From the NCBI GenBank assembly GCA_018609935.1, contig JAHENH010000060.1:1-19775 (forward strand): DNA of 19,775 bases, given 5' to 3'. The notes under the pieces were generated by a model that was given only the letters and a program-made list of their open reading frames with translations, was not told where the DNA came from and did not search any database. Below, piece by piece: positions 1 through 6,631 of this stretch. How positions within the stretch are numbered: position 1 is the stretch's first letter; each line of letters starts with the position of its first letter. Source of the stretch: Halobacteriales archaeon. Its GTDB lineage: Archaea; Halobacteriota; Halobacteria; Halorutilales; JAHENH01. Position numbers and translations under genes: made by a program.

Positions 1-340
1 CCGGAATTAACTGAACATCCGCCTGCGGATTACTAGGATGATACGCCGTAGTACTATGAGGAGGCTCAACAATCTCCCAACGAACAGTATCCCCCGGCTG
101 AACACGCAAACCAACAGGATCAAAAAAATACGCACCACCACCACTCCTCATCTCAACAACATACGTAGAAGGCTCCCCACCCTGGGTATCATCACTAACG
201 TTACCAGTAGTATTATTATTGGTGGTAGATACATTTTCAGTAGTGGAGATGTTCTGAGAGGCGTTTTGAGCTTCAACTTTTTCTAAGAGAGTTGCTGAAC
301 CTGCTACTATCGCCAGAAATTTCCTTCGGTCTACTCCCAT
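1..340 (-). CDS. Halocyanin/plastocyanin-like copper protein, 5' part (cut by window edge)
   Basis: Partial gene; the first 113 codons are in the window and the rest lies beyond base 1. Translated from the ATG at 340, it begins MGVDRRKFLAIVAG, a twin-arginine-like signal with a short hydrophobic stretch. No lipobox Cys follows. Residues about 25-58 are a Ser/Thr/Asn/Gly-rich linker. From about 59 a cupredoxin domain starts, with YFFDPVGLRVQPGDTVRWEI (71-90) and the His-containing segment PPHSTTAYHP (93-102), which probably carries the first copper ligand. The Cys/His/Met ligand loop would be outside the window. Haloarchaeal small blue copper proteins share this pattern; they act outside the membrane as electron carriers. 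By my count G+C is about 47% over bases 1-240, far above the neighbouring genes, with CGT, GCG and CCG codons where neighbours use AGA and A/T-ending codons. A weak TATA-like ACTTAAATGG (361-370, minus) lies about 26 nt upstream of the ATG and fits a leaderless message. Confidence 0.85.
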   Translation of the reverse strand, partial: MGVDRRKFLAIVAGSATLLEKVEAQNASQNISTTENVSTTNNNTTGNVSDDTQGGEPSTYVVEMRSGGGAYFFDPVGLRVQPGDTVRWEIVEPPHSTTAYHPSNPQADVQLIP

Positions 341-404
341 ATCTTCTCAACTCGTAGAAACCATTTAAGTTGTACGGATCAGTTGTGATAAGTGAACTAA
401 ATAA

Positions 405-444
405 AAAGAATAAACTATCTTCATTATTTTATTTTTTATTCTTT
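405..444 (-). terminator. Candidate hemQ 3' hairpin and T-rich terminator
   Basis: Inverted repeat aaagaataaa (405-414) and tttattcttt (435-444) flanks a 20-nt loop and spans the hemQ stop codon. Read on the minus strand, the second arm runs straight into a T-rich stretch (TTATTTAG). Archaeal termination mainly needs a T-run, so the hairpin may be incidental. Confidence 0.3.
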
Positions 445-1190
445 ATCTTTTTGCCTTCAAGAAGGTCTTTATACTCTGATGTAGAAGCATATATACCTGT
501 ATAAAAAGGGCCAAAAACAGAATATAATGAACTTGCCTTATCAAATCTCATATCATAGACAATATGTTTAAATGAAATTGGATTATCACCAAATAATGTA
601 ACTCCAAATTCCCAGTCATCTAATCCTATAGATCCAGAAACAATTTGGTTTACTTCACCTTTATAGTTTCTACCTGTTTTCCTATGTTCGGTCAAGAATT
701 TTTCTCTTTTTTCTTTGGAAAGAGTATACCAATTTTTATCTTCCCCTCTTTTTCTAGACATAGGATAAAATGACATATATTTTGAATTAGATAAATCAGG
801 ATATAGCTTTCTTTCTGCATATTCGCTAATTTCATTCTGTTCTATTTCCTCATTTGTATATCCTCCGAGTTCAGTAACGGAAAGATATGATTTTTTTGTC
901 TCTAAAAAATCTAGAGATATATTCAACTTTCGTCTAGCAGCATCTAATTCTTCTAAACTAGATCTAATATGTATAAACATTAGGTCTGAACTATCTCCTA
1001 ATATTGAATATAAACTAGAATTTTCGTTTTTTTCAAAAAAAGATCTTAGATTCTCTGCTTTTTTTTCTGTGTTTTTATTACATTTATTCCAGTGGATTTT
1101 TTTGATTTCGTGTAATAAAAACCAACCTTCAGCTTTGTTGTGGGGTTCAGGCATATTAGGAAAAAGTTTCACAAGCCAATAAAAATTCAA
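429..1190 (-). CDS. hemQ: Chlorite dismutase family protein, HemQ-like (coproheme decarboxylase)
   Basis: 253 residues, the normal length for a single-domain HemQ. HemQ oxidatively decarboxylates coproheme III to heme b with peroxide, the last step of the coproporphyrin-dependent heme pathway. The C-terminal half carries the family pattern: FYPMSRKRGEDKNWYTL (141-157), then FLTEH with the expected proximal heme ligand His169, GRNYKGEVNQIVSGSIGLDD (173-192), FGVTLF (195-200) and VYDMRFDKAS (211-220). Tyr142 matches the reactive tyrosine. The position where I recall a propionate-binding Lys four residues later is Arg146 here, followed by Lys147. The N-terminal half is more divergent and Lys/Glu-rich. 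There is no fused monooxygenase domain, unlike some haloarchaeal versions. It lies between pstB and the copper-protein gene on the same strand, but a 128-nt gap with its own TATA box and a large palindrome suggests a separate promoter. A plain heme-binding peroxidase role is possible. Confidence 0.85.
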   Translation of the reverse strand: MNFYWLVKLFPNMPEPHNKAEGWFLLHEIKKIHWNKCNKNTEKKAENLRSFFEKNENSSLYSILGDSSDLMFIHIRSSLEELDAARRKLNISLDFLETKKSYLSVTELGGYTNEEIEQNEISEYAERKLYPDLSNSKYMSFYPMSRKRGEDKNWYTLSKEKREKFLTEHRKTGRNYKGEVNQIVSGSIGLDDWEFGVTLFGDNPISFKHIVYDMRFDKASSLYSVFGPFYTGIYASTSEYKDLLEGKKIKNKK

Positions 1191-1202
1191 TTTTCTGTTT
1201 TT

Positions 1203-1235
1203 GCATAAATGGAAATATCTGATATTTCCTTATGC
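1203..1235. promoter_or_regulatory. Near-perfect 33-bp palindrome, candidate operator over the hemQ start site
   Basis: Core arms ggaaatatc (1211-1219) and gatatttcc (1221-1229) surround a single centre base at 1220. Outer arms gcataa (1203-1208) and ttatgc (1230-1235) also match, with only two extra bases (1209-1210) on one side. That gives 15 paired positions. The centre lies about 25 nt downstream of a TATA-like element at 1240-1249 and 30 nt upstream of the hemQ ATG, so it should cover the transcription start. A one-base loop is too small for a good RNA hairpin, which favours a DNA-binding site for a dimeric regulator. The regulator is unknown. Confidence 0.6.
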
Positions 1236-1239
1236 GTAT

Positions 1240-1249
1240 GGTTTATATC
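1240..1249 (-). promoter_or_regulatory. TATA-like element of hemQ
   Basis: Minus-strand GATATAAACC at 1249-1240 lies about 25 nt before the centre of the palindrome. A start near 1220 would leave a leader of about 30 nt before the ATG at 1190. No Shine-Dalgarno site is visible. Confidence 0.4.
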
Positions 1250-1318
1250 ATATTTTCCATAAGAGAAAGTTTAGATAGAGTATTTTCAGGATGGATTGTC
1301 TGAATATTTCAGGTTATA

Positions 1319-2170
1319 TTATCCGAATTTCCCAGTTATATAATCTTCTACACGTTGGTCTTCTGGGTCCTCAAATATTTTCTCTGTATTATTATATTCT
1401 ACTAATTCTCCACCTGTAAGAAAGACAGCTGTTTTATCGCTTATCCTAGCAGCTTGTTGCATATTATGGGTTACAATAATTACAGTATAGTTTTTAGCAA
1501 GCTCTATGATCAAGTCTTCTATTTTAGCTGTAGCTGTAGGATCTAAAGCACTTGCAGGTTCATCCATTAAGACTACTTCCGGTTCAACTGCAATTGCTCT
1601 GGCTATACATAGTCTTTGTTGTTGCCCTCCTGAAAGAGAGAGTCCATTTTCATCTAGTCTGTCATTTACTTCTTCCCAAAGAGCTGCTCTTTTTAGAGCT
1701 TTTTCAACTCTTGAATCTAAGTTGTCCTTCATACCTTGAATCCTTAAACCATATGCTACATTGTCATAGACTGACTTAGGGAAGGGATTAGGTTCTTGAA
1801 AAACCATGCCTACACGCCTTCGTAGAGCTACAGGATCGACATCTTCGTCATATAAATTTTTATCTCGTAGAAAAACTTTTCCTTCAACTCTAGCTTCTTC
1901 TATTAGATCATTCATACGATTTATACATCTTAGAAATGTAGACTTTCCACAACCTGATGGTCCAATTATAGCTATTATTTTATTTTCTGGAACTTTTAAT
2001 GATACATTATTTAAAGCCTTTTCATTGCTATAATAAACACTAAGATCTTTAGTTTCAACTATAAAATCTTCCTCTCTAGATTTATTCTTAGCTTTAGATT
2101 TTTGTTTATTTTCTAATGTTTCTGTTTCTATTTCAATACTTGGGTTTTTTTCTTCTTTTTTTTGCACCAT
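1319..2170 (-). CDS. pstB: Phosphate ABC transporter ATP-binding protein PstB
   Basis: 283 residues. PstB is the cytoplasmic ATPase of the high-affinity phosphate importer PstSCAB. Visible motifs are Walker [10 protein letters not shown] (70-78), the PstB-typical [12 protein letters not shown] (79-90), Q-loop [18 protein letters not shown] (124-141), ABC signature LSGGQQQR (179-186), Walker B VVLMDEP (199-205), the D-loop SALDPTAT (207-214), and switch His235 in VTHNMQQA. Residues 1-35 are an extra Lys/Glu-rich N-terminal extension that looks disordered; a later start is possible but no better Met precedes the ATPase fold. The ATG lies 8 nt after the stop of the AbrB-PhoU gene, so the two are almost surely co-transcribed. 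No pstS, pstC or pstA is next to it, although these usually form one operon; the permease is presumably encoded elsewhere. Confidence 0.95.
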   Translation of the reverse strand: MVQKKEEKNPSIEIETETLENKQKSKAKNKSREEDFIVETKDLSVYYSNEKALNNVSLKVPENKIIAIIGPSGCGKSTFLRCINRMNDLIEEARVEGKVFLRDKNLYDEDVDPVALRRRVGMVFQEPNPFPKSVYDNVAYGLRIQGMKDNLDSRVEKALKRAALWEEVNDRLDENGLSLSGGQQQRLCIARAIAVEPEVVLMDEPASALDPTATAKIEDLIIELAKNYTVIIVTHNMQQAARISDKTAVFLTGGELVEYNNTEKIFEDPEDQRVEDYITGKFG

Positions 2171-2178
2171 TATGTTAT

Positions 2179-3156
2179 TTAGGGATTTGGTGTTGCAGAT
2201 TGTATTGCCGCTTCAGCTATATTTCCACCATATTCAGCAGTTCTACTTATACTATCAACCACTAAACCTAAAAGTTGTGCATTTCTTGAATCCAATGAAT
2301 GTATTTTTCCATCTAATTTTTCTCTCTTTTTTTCTACTGAATCTATTTCAGATAGCGCCTGATTAGCTAGTTGTGTTGCATCGCTTCCCTCCAATTCAAG
2401 TAATGCTTTCGAAGAATTATCTATTACATTAAGGGATACTTCACTCATATCTATTAAAACAGTTTGGATGTTTTTAGGAGGTTTCTCAATTTCTTTTGCA
2501 ACTTCAGCTATTTTTGTAGCGTGATCAGCTATTCTTTCAAGCTGTCTAGCTGCTGTATGATAATCAAAATAAATTTCTCTATTTTCCGAAGTTTCATCTC
2601 TTAGTGAAGAGCGAAATAGACGAGAAACGGTAGAAAACATCCTATCTACATCATCATCCCTTTGTATAATATCTTCAGAATCACCTTTATCTATAACTAC
2701 ATCTATAGCATCTTTAAACATACTATGTGAGATTAATCTCATCCTATCTACAGTTCGTTTTACACTTAGTTCAGAAGGATCTAATATATCTTTGAATACT
2801 ACTGTCTTACCTGTTTCTTCTACAACCTCCATCCCAGTTAGTTTCTGTCCTGCTTCTCTAAGAGATCTTCTTTGATTACTTTCTATACCTCCAGGAGATT
2901 CTACCCTAATTAAATCAAACCCCTCTATGTACATAGTAATAACAGCTCTTTTTACTTCTTCAGCATCCATATCAGAACTATCTATAGTGGCTTCTTTTCT
3001 TTTTTTCCTTACAGCTGGTTTTAAAACTAGAGATGAACTTTTAGGTAAAAGTTCTAGTTCGCTTCCTTCTTTTATATTTTGTTCTTTTGCCCATCCCTTA
3101 GGTAATGAAATTACATATGTTGATCCTCCAGTGAGTTGTACTTTTCTTTTTTCCAT
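2179..3156 (-). CDS. PhoU-family phosphate regulator with N-terminal AbrB/SpoVT domain
   Basis: 325 residues. The N-terminus, about 1-47 ([20 protein letters not shown], then [10 protein letters not shown]), is a SpoVT/AbrB swapped-hairpin DNA-binding domain. The remainder is helical and PhoU-like, with two three-helix repeats rich in acidic residues that can bind metal clusters ([16 protein letters not shown] near 63-78, [20 protein letters not shown] near 201-220). This AbrB-PhoU fusion is a recognised archaeal type and is common in haloarchaea. It probably senses phosphate status through the Pst transporter and acts on DNA or signalling directly. It precedes pstB by 8 nt, reversing the usual pstSCAB-phoU order. 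The ATG at 3156 matches the normal domain start. Confidence 0.9.
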   Translation of the reverse strand: MEKRKVQLTGGSTYVISLPKGWAKEQNIKEGSELELLPKSSSLVLKPAVRKKRKEATIDSSDMDAEEVKRAVITMYIEGFDLIRVESPGGIESNQRRSLREAGQKLTGMEVVEETGKTVVFKDILDPSELSVKRTVDRMRLISHSMFKDAIDVVIDKGDSEDIIQRDDDVDRMFSTVSRLFRSSLRDETSENREIYFDYHTAARQLERIADHATKIAEVAKEIEKPPKNIQTVLIDMSEVSLNVIDNSSKALLELEGSDATQLANQALSEIDSVEKKREKLDGKIHSLDSRNAQLLGLVVDSISRTAEYGGNIAEAAIQSATPNP

Positions 3157-3208
3157 CTCTATATATAAAAGAATATCTATTGAGAAATAAATACTTTGAA
3201 AAATAGTT

Positions 3209-3217
3209 ATATATAAA
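3209..3217 (-). promoter_or_regulatory. TATA-like element for the phoU-pstB unit
   Basis: Minus-strand CTTTATATA lies in the 90-nt gap after the SWIM gene, about 53 nt before the phoU ATG. A start near 3185 would give a leader of about 28 nt. The gap is very AT-rich, so other TATA-like boxes exist. Confidence 0.3.
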
Positions 3218-3246
3218 GTAAGAATAATATAAAATAAATATATAAA

Positions 3247-3567
3247 CTATATAATATCCTCAACGTTGGAGTACCACATTTTATGTTTATCCACTTTATC
3301 TAAAGCATTTGCAATTTCTACAGCTAATATATGCCAACAAAACTCTCCTGGATCTAGATTATAATAAAAGTCAGGACAGCTACAATTATTGTCTTCAATT
3401 ATATATTCTTCTGTATTACCTACAACAACTGTAAAGTCTAGATATCCTTTTACCCTTTTTTCCTCTACAGCTTCCAAGGCCTTTTCACCTCTTTCACCGT
3501 ATTCTTTTTTCAGTTCTTCTTTTATATTAGGGGTTATTCCCTGTTCTTTTAATTTCTCTAAACACAT
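3247..3567 (-). CDS. Small SWIM zinc-finger protein
   Basis: 106 residues. Residues 61-79 contain the SWIM pattern CxCx(12)CxH: Cys62, Cys64, Cys77, His79 (NCSCPDFYYN, then GEFCWH). A helix, ILAVEIANALDK, follows as in the family. SWIM fingers bind one zinc and are thought to bind nucleic acid or protein. The N-terminal 40 residues are Lys/Glu-rich and probably helical; about 41-60 look like two short beta strands leading into the finger. Stand-alone short SWIM proteins occur widely in archaea (predicted metal-binding SWIM proteins) without a firm function. The gene lies 60 nt downstream of the small RHH-like gene on the same strand, so it may be the last gene of the rpoF transcript. The stop is TAG. 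Confidence 0.85.
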   Translation of the reverse strand: MCLEKLKEQGITPNIKEELKKEYGERGEKALEAVEEKRVKGYLDFTVVVGNTEEYIIEDNNCSCPDFYYNLDPGEFCWHILAVEIANALDKVDKHKMWYSNVEDII

Positions 3568-3627
3568 CTCTATATATCTTAAAAACGTTTAAACTAATAT
3601 AAAGGAAGACGGGGACTGTGGTTTCTT

Positions 3628-3783
3628 CTAGGCAATTCCACGTGGACTTTCATCTTCTTCATCTTCTATATTATTTAATGCAAATTCTAAAAGTTCTCTA
3701 TATGCTTCAGAAGTTGAAATACCATGTTTTTCTGCATACTCTTCAACGGATTCATGTAACAAATCCGGTATTTCTATATTCAT
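3628..3783 (-). CDS. 51-residue ribbon-helix-helix-like small protein
   Basis: Short gene, easily missed by length cut-offs. The ATG (3783-3781) overlaps the TGA of the DUF655 gene (3782-3780) as ATGA, which suggests coupled translation. The product is MNIEIPDLLHESVEEYAEKH followed by GISTSEAYRELLEFALNNIE, an acidic DEEDES stretch and PRGIA, ending in TAG. The predicted shape is one short beta strand (2-6), a helix (7-20), a turn GIST, and a second helix (24-38). This fits CopG/Arc-type RHH DNA-binding proteins or the antitoxins built on that fold. The hydrophobic spacing and Gly-Ile turn support it, but there is no unique signature. No toxin-like partner is adjacent. Codon use matches its neighbours. 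Confidence 0.7.
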   Translation of the reverse strand: MNIEIPDLLHESVEEYAEKHGISTSEAYRELLEFALNNIEDEEDESPRGIA

Positions 3784-4259
3784 TTTACAAATAATCTATA
3801 TTTTATATCATTATTCTTTAACTCATCCAATATCCTTTCTACTACTATTTCTTTAGGATTATGAATTTCTTTAACTCTTTCCTCAAGTTCCTTAAAATTC
3901 TCAAAGCTTTCTATCTCCCTTTCTTCTAAAATGGAATTTCTAGTTTTTTCACCTATTCCAGGTAGGAGATCAAGTTGATGCATCCTAATAGATATAGCCC
4001 CAGCATCATTGAAAAAAGAAATAAAATTTTGTTCGTTTTCTTCTATTATTTCTTTTATCCCATATTCCAACTCTGTTTTAGAACCTTGACTAATCTCATC
4101 AAAATTTATTTGTTCTTTTCTATCTACTTTTTCATCATCTAATAAATCACCAATTTTGATATTATTACTAGGGGAAAATTTTACTAATTTAAATTCATCT
4201 GATATCGCTTGAGCTATAGGCTGGTCCCCAGGTATATAGTCAAGGACATAATAAGACAT
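3780..4259 (-). CDS. DUF655 predicted nucleic-acid-binding protein
   Basis: 159 residues. This archaeal family has an OB-like N-terminal part (YYVLDYIPGD at 3-12 is typical) and a C-terminal helix-hairpin-helix. Here the HhH is LDLLPGIGEKTRNSIL (96-111), the common non-sequence-specific nucleic-acid-binding motif. In many archaea the gene follows rpoF and precedes ksgA, and it is thought to act in RNA or ribosome metabolism; no activity is firmly known. Here it follows rpoF by 23 nt, keeping that link, but the next gene is the small RHH-like one, not ksgA. The ATG start and length are normal for the family. Confidence 0.9.
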   Translation of the reverse strand: MSYYVLDYIPGDQPIAQAISDEFKLVKFSPSNNIKIGDLLDDEKVDRKEQINFDEISQGSKTELEYGIKEIIEENEQNFISFFNDAGAISIRMHQLDLLPGIGEKTRNSILEEREIESFENFKELEERVKEIHNPKEIVVERILDELKNNDIKYRLFVK

Positions 4260-4282
4260 TACATAAACACCAAAAATTTAAT

Positions 4283-4630
4283 TTAATATTTATAATCGAG
4301 TATTATATCAGTTATTTCATCAAGTTCATCTCCATCTAATGAATATCTCTCTTTTGCGTATATAGCTCTAAGTTCCTCCCTAGTTTCTGGAAGTATCTCT
4401 GCTATTTTATAGGCAACAAAATCATCCATTTTATCCAACTTTTTAAGTTCATTAACTAAATTTTTAGCCTCCTCTCCCTCCAGCAATGCAGTTTCATTTA
4501 CATGCTCTAAAGAACGTCTTAGCTCATATGGAAGCTCCCCTTCCTGTTCACTCCTTTCATCTGCTATATCATTCAATAACTTCTTTACCTCTGCAGAGGT
4601 TATATATTCTTCATTTATTTTCTGTCTCAT
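4283..4630 (-). CDS. rpoF: RNA polymerase stalk subunit Rpo4 (RpoF)
   Basis: 115 residues, the standard size. Rpo4 pairs with Rpo7 (RpoE) to form the stalk of archaeal RNA polymerase, which helps open-complex formation and binds the emerging transcript. The sequence shows the Rpb4-like order: N-terminal beta/helix with EEYITSAEVKKLL (7-19), a middle helix LRRSLEHVNETALL (42-55), then the HRDC-like end with LVNELKKLDKMDDFVAYKIAEILPETREELRAIYAKE (about 63-99). The following gene is DUF655, as in most archaea. The ribosomal L21e gene usually found upstream is absent; instead a long gene-free region lies upstream. A T/A-rich TATA-like stretch at about 4649-4662 (minus) could drive a nearly leaderless message. 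Confidence 0.92.
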   Translation of the reverse strand: MRQKINEEYITSAEVKKLLNDIADERSEQEGELPYELRRSLEHVNETALLEGEEAKNLVNELKKLDKMDDFVAYKIAEILPETREELRAIYAKERYSLDGDELDEITDIILDYKY

Positions 4631-5017
4631 ATTTTTGAAATACTAATTTATTTTTATTTTAACACACGCCTTTAAGAAGTACAAGAGATGGAAGCTTTTA
4701 TATTTTTCCTGAAAGTCTTATTATCTTTATTTTACAAAAATAAAAATAAATAAGTGAAATATCATGACATCACCATGATAAATATATTATATATAAATAT
4801 AAAATGAAATATACATTAAATACGTAAAAAAATAAAATAATTAATAAAAAACCGATATTTCTATCCTAGGTAAAAAATGAGGTATACACAAATTAAGTTC
4901 TATATCCACATATTCTATAAAGGTTCTTGTCACACAGTACCAAGAAAGTAGATATATCTTCCATACAATCTTCCTTTGTTAAAGCTCACATCTAAGTGTA
5001 GGTTATAGTGTATCTTC

Positions 5018-5033
5018 TTAATATATATAAATA
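5018..5033 (+). promoter_or_regulatory. TATA-like element upstream of the DUF192 gene
   Basis: The sequence ttaatatatataaata would place a transcription start near 5050, leaving a leader of about 90 nt before the ATG at 5144. That is long compared with other genes in this window. Confidence 0.4.
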
Positions 5034-5107
5034 GCGGATACAGTTAGTTTAAATGTATATAGCCATAGATGCTGGGGTATTCCGCTTAGGTTATAATTAA
5101 ACCTTTT
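5034..5107 (+). promoter_or_regulatory. Possible structured leader with terminator-like hairpin before the DUF192 gene
   Basis: gcgga (5034-5038) pairs with tccgc (5081-5085), continued by tac (5039-5041) with gta (5077-5079) after one bulged base. This is followed by a 5-bp hairpin aggtt/aacct (5088-5092, 5100-5104) with a 7-base loop, running into TTTT (5104-5107). The second hairpin resembles an intrinsic terminator. The outer stem begins upstream of the start predicted from the TATA box, so either the start is earlier or the outer stem is not transcribed. Confidence 0.25.
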
Positions 5108-5143
5108 CAGAATAACTCCTTAGTTAGGATTATAAAAATATCT

Positions 5144-5512
5144 ATGATAAAAACTGAAAATGGGAAAATCATAGCTAAAGAAGTTGAGTGTGCGAAAAGT
5201 TTGTTACAAAAAAGTATAGGTCTAATGTTTAGAATAAATCCCCCTGACGCACTTGTATTCACTTTCAACAAGGAACGAGAAAGAAATATACATACATTTT
5301 TTGTTTTTTTTGATTTACAAGTAATTTTTTTAGATTCTGAAAATAAAATCAAAAAAACAAAAAAACTTAGAGCATATAGAGATATAACAAAAGGAAAAGC
5401 CAAAAAAATTGTAGAGATACCATATAAAAATAATAAAAAGTGTGATAATATCCTTAAAAAAGATGAAAAGCTCATATTTACAAATAAAACACAAAAAGGC
5501 ACAAAGATCTAA
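5144..5512 (+). CDS. DUF192 family protein
   Basis: 122 residues. DUF192 (COG1430) proteins are small beta-barrel proteins of unknown function, common in archaea and often exported in bacteria; this one has no signal peptide. Matching segments are AKSLLQKSIGLMFR (17-30), ALVFTFNKERERNIHTFFVF (36-55) and LQVIFLDSENKI (58-69). The last two are the usual core, with His50 in the position of the conserved His/Trp segment. The C-terminal 50 residues are very lysine-rich. It stands alone on the plus strand, 513 nt from rpoF and about 200 nt before the epimerase gene, so it is probably transcribed by itself. The ATG at 5144 is well placed for the family, although the N-terminus is short. Confidence 0.85.
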   Translation: MIKTENGKIIAKEVECAKSLLQKSIGLMFRINPPDALVFTFNKERERNIHTFFVFFDLQVIFLDSENKIKKTKKLRAYRDITKGKAKKIVEIPYKNNKKCDNILKKDEKLIFTNKTQKGTKI

Positions 5513-5682
5513 AATAAATTGAAAGTAAAGTATAATTAAATCCCTAATAAAAACTATACATTGTACAGATTTTTCCTACTATAAAAAATAAGGATTAAAA
5601 ATAGGACTTAATCCAGTTAATAGATTATATCAAAAACTCGAGTAAAGAAGTACTTATAAAATTAATATTAAAATATGTATTC

Positions 5683-5694
5683 TTTTTATATATC
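5683..5694 (+). promoter_or_regulatory. TATA box of the epimerase gene, leaderless spacing
   Basis: The sequence tttttatatatc is centred about 25 nt upstream of the ATG at 5714. This is the spacing expected for a leaderless archaeal transcript, with the start codon at or next to the first transcribed base. Confidence 0.5.
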
Positions 5695-5713
5695 AAAGTG
5701 GACTTATTAATAC

Positions 5714-6631
5714 ATGAAGAATAAAGATATTTTAGTAACAGGTGGAGCAGGTTTCATTGGATCAAATCTTGCTAATTATCTTAACCAAAATAATAATGTT
5801 GTAGTTATAGATGATTGTTATCTAGGTACTGAAGATAATCTTGATAAAAATGTTGAATTCCATAAAAAAAGTGTTTTAGATGCTGCACTTCCCACAGATG
5901 TAGACATAATTTTTCATCTTGCAGCTCTCTCCTCATATCGTATGCATGAAGAAAACCCGACAAAGGGCGCAAGAGTTAATATAGAGGGTTTTATTAATAC
6001 AGTCCAACAAGGTATAGAGGATGGATGCAACACAGTTGCCTATGCCTCTACATCCTCTATATATGGTAGTCAAACAGAACCCTCTCCAGAGGATATGTCC
6101 GTAAAAGCAAATACTGGGTATGAAGCCTCTAAATTGGCTAGGGAGCATTATGGTGAATATTTCTCAAATCATTATGATATAAATACGGCTGGTGTTAGAT
6201 TTTTTTCAGTATACCAAGGATATGGAGGAGCGGAAAAACATAAAGGTGAATATGCAAATATTATAGCACAGTTTACTGATGATATAGCTAATGGGGAAAA
6301 ACCAAAGATATATGGAGATGGAACTCAAACCCGAGACTTCACTCATGTCTCAGATATTGTTAGAGGACTTGAAAAAATAGGAGAGAATAAATTAAACGGA
6401 ATCTATAATATAGGAACAGGGGAAAGTTACAACTTTAATACAGTTGTAAAAATGATAAACAATGAATTAAAAACTAATATAGAACCAGAATACATCGAAA
6501 ATCCAATACCTGAAAATGTATATGTACATCATACAAAAGCAGACATATCAAAAATAAAGAAAGAAACTGGATGGACACCCCAAATAGATTTTAAAGAAGG
6601 AATAAATAGAGTATGTAGCCAATATAAGTAA
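5714..6631 (+). CDS. NAD-dependent epimerase/dehydratase (extended SDR, GalE-like)
   Basis: 305 residues, normal for a nucleotide-sugar epimerase. It has the Rossmann motif ILVTGGAGFIGSNLA (6-20), an acidic residue ending strand 2 (VVVIDD, 29-34) typical of NAD preference, FHLAALSS (67-74), the serine segment ASTSSIYG (111-118) and the catalytic pair Tyr136/Lys140 in YEASK. Downstream, VRFFSVYQGYGG (161-172), IYGDGTQTRDFTHVSD (199-214) and GIYNIGTGES contact the sugar nucleotide. Likely substrates are UDP-glucose/galactose or a related UDP-sugar for glycolipid, S-layer or exopolysaccharide synthesis. The exact reaction cannot be read from the sequence, and no glycosyltransferase neighbours help. 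It has its own TATA box and ends opposite the convergent thiL gene. Confidence 0.9.
   Translation: MKNKDILVTGGAGFIGSNLANYLNQNNNVVVIDDCYLGTEDNLDKNVEFHKKSVLDAALPTDVDIIFHLAALSSYRMHEENPTKGARVNIEGFINTVQQGIEDGCNTVAYASTSSIYGSQTEPSPEDMSVKANTGYEASKLAREHYGEYFSNHYDINTAGVRFFSVYQGYGGAEKHKGEYANIIAQFTDDIANGEKPKIYGDGTQTRDFTHVSDIVRGLEKIGENKLNGIYNIGTGESYNFNTVVKMINNELKTNIEPEYIENPIPENVYVHHTKADISKIKKETGWTPQIDFKEGINRVCSQYK

Larger units (their letters stand above)
4631..5143. other. Gene-free region (513 bp) between rpoF and the DUF192 gene
   Basis: No convincing coding region or tRNA is seen. It contains the rpoF promoter area, a run of short A/T repeats (4735-4860), a hairpin-capable pair ttcttg (4924-4929) and caagaa (4941-4946), and a 9-bp direct repeat taggttata at 4999-5007 and 5087-5095. 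Its right end contains the probable promoter and leader of the DUF192 gene, described separately. Confidence 0.6.

Noticed and set aside
38..286. 82-codon plus-strand frame
   Set aside because: It is antisense to the copper-protein gene, which has a Tat-like signal and clear cupredoxin motifs. The frame itself has low-complexity Arg/Thr content.
4689..4754. 21-residue hydrophobic ORF (MEAFIFFLKVLLSLFYKNKNK)
   Set aside because: Very short in AT-rich non-coding DNA, with no ribosome site and no neighbour that suggests a function; a chance frame is more likely.
5034..5107. tRNA-like fold (5-bp stem with 7-base loop resembling a T arm)
   Set aside because: The loop is ATAATTA, without the invariant TTC and A positions, and the 3' bases cannot pair with the 5' end as an acceptor stem.
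5107..5502. 131-codon minus-strand hydrophobic frame opposite the DUF192 gene
   Set aside because: Its Phe/Leu/Ser-rich content is the complement of the lysine-rich DUF192 gene; the DUF192 motifs fix the plus strand as coding.
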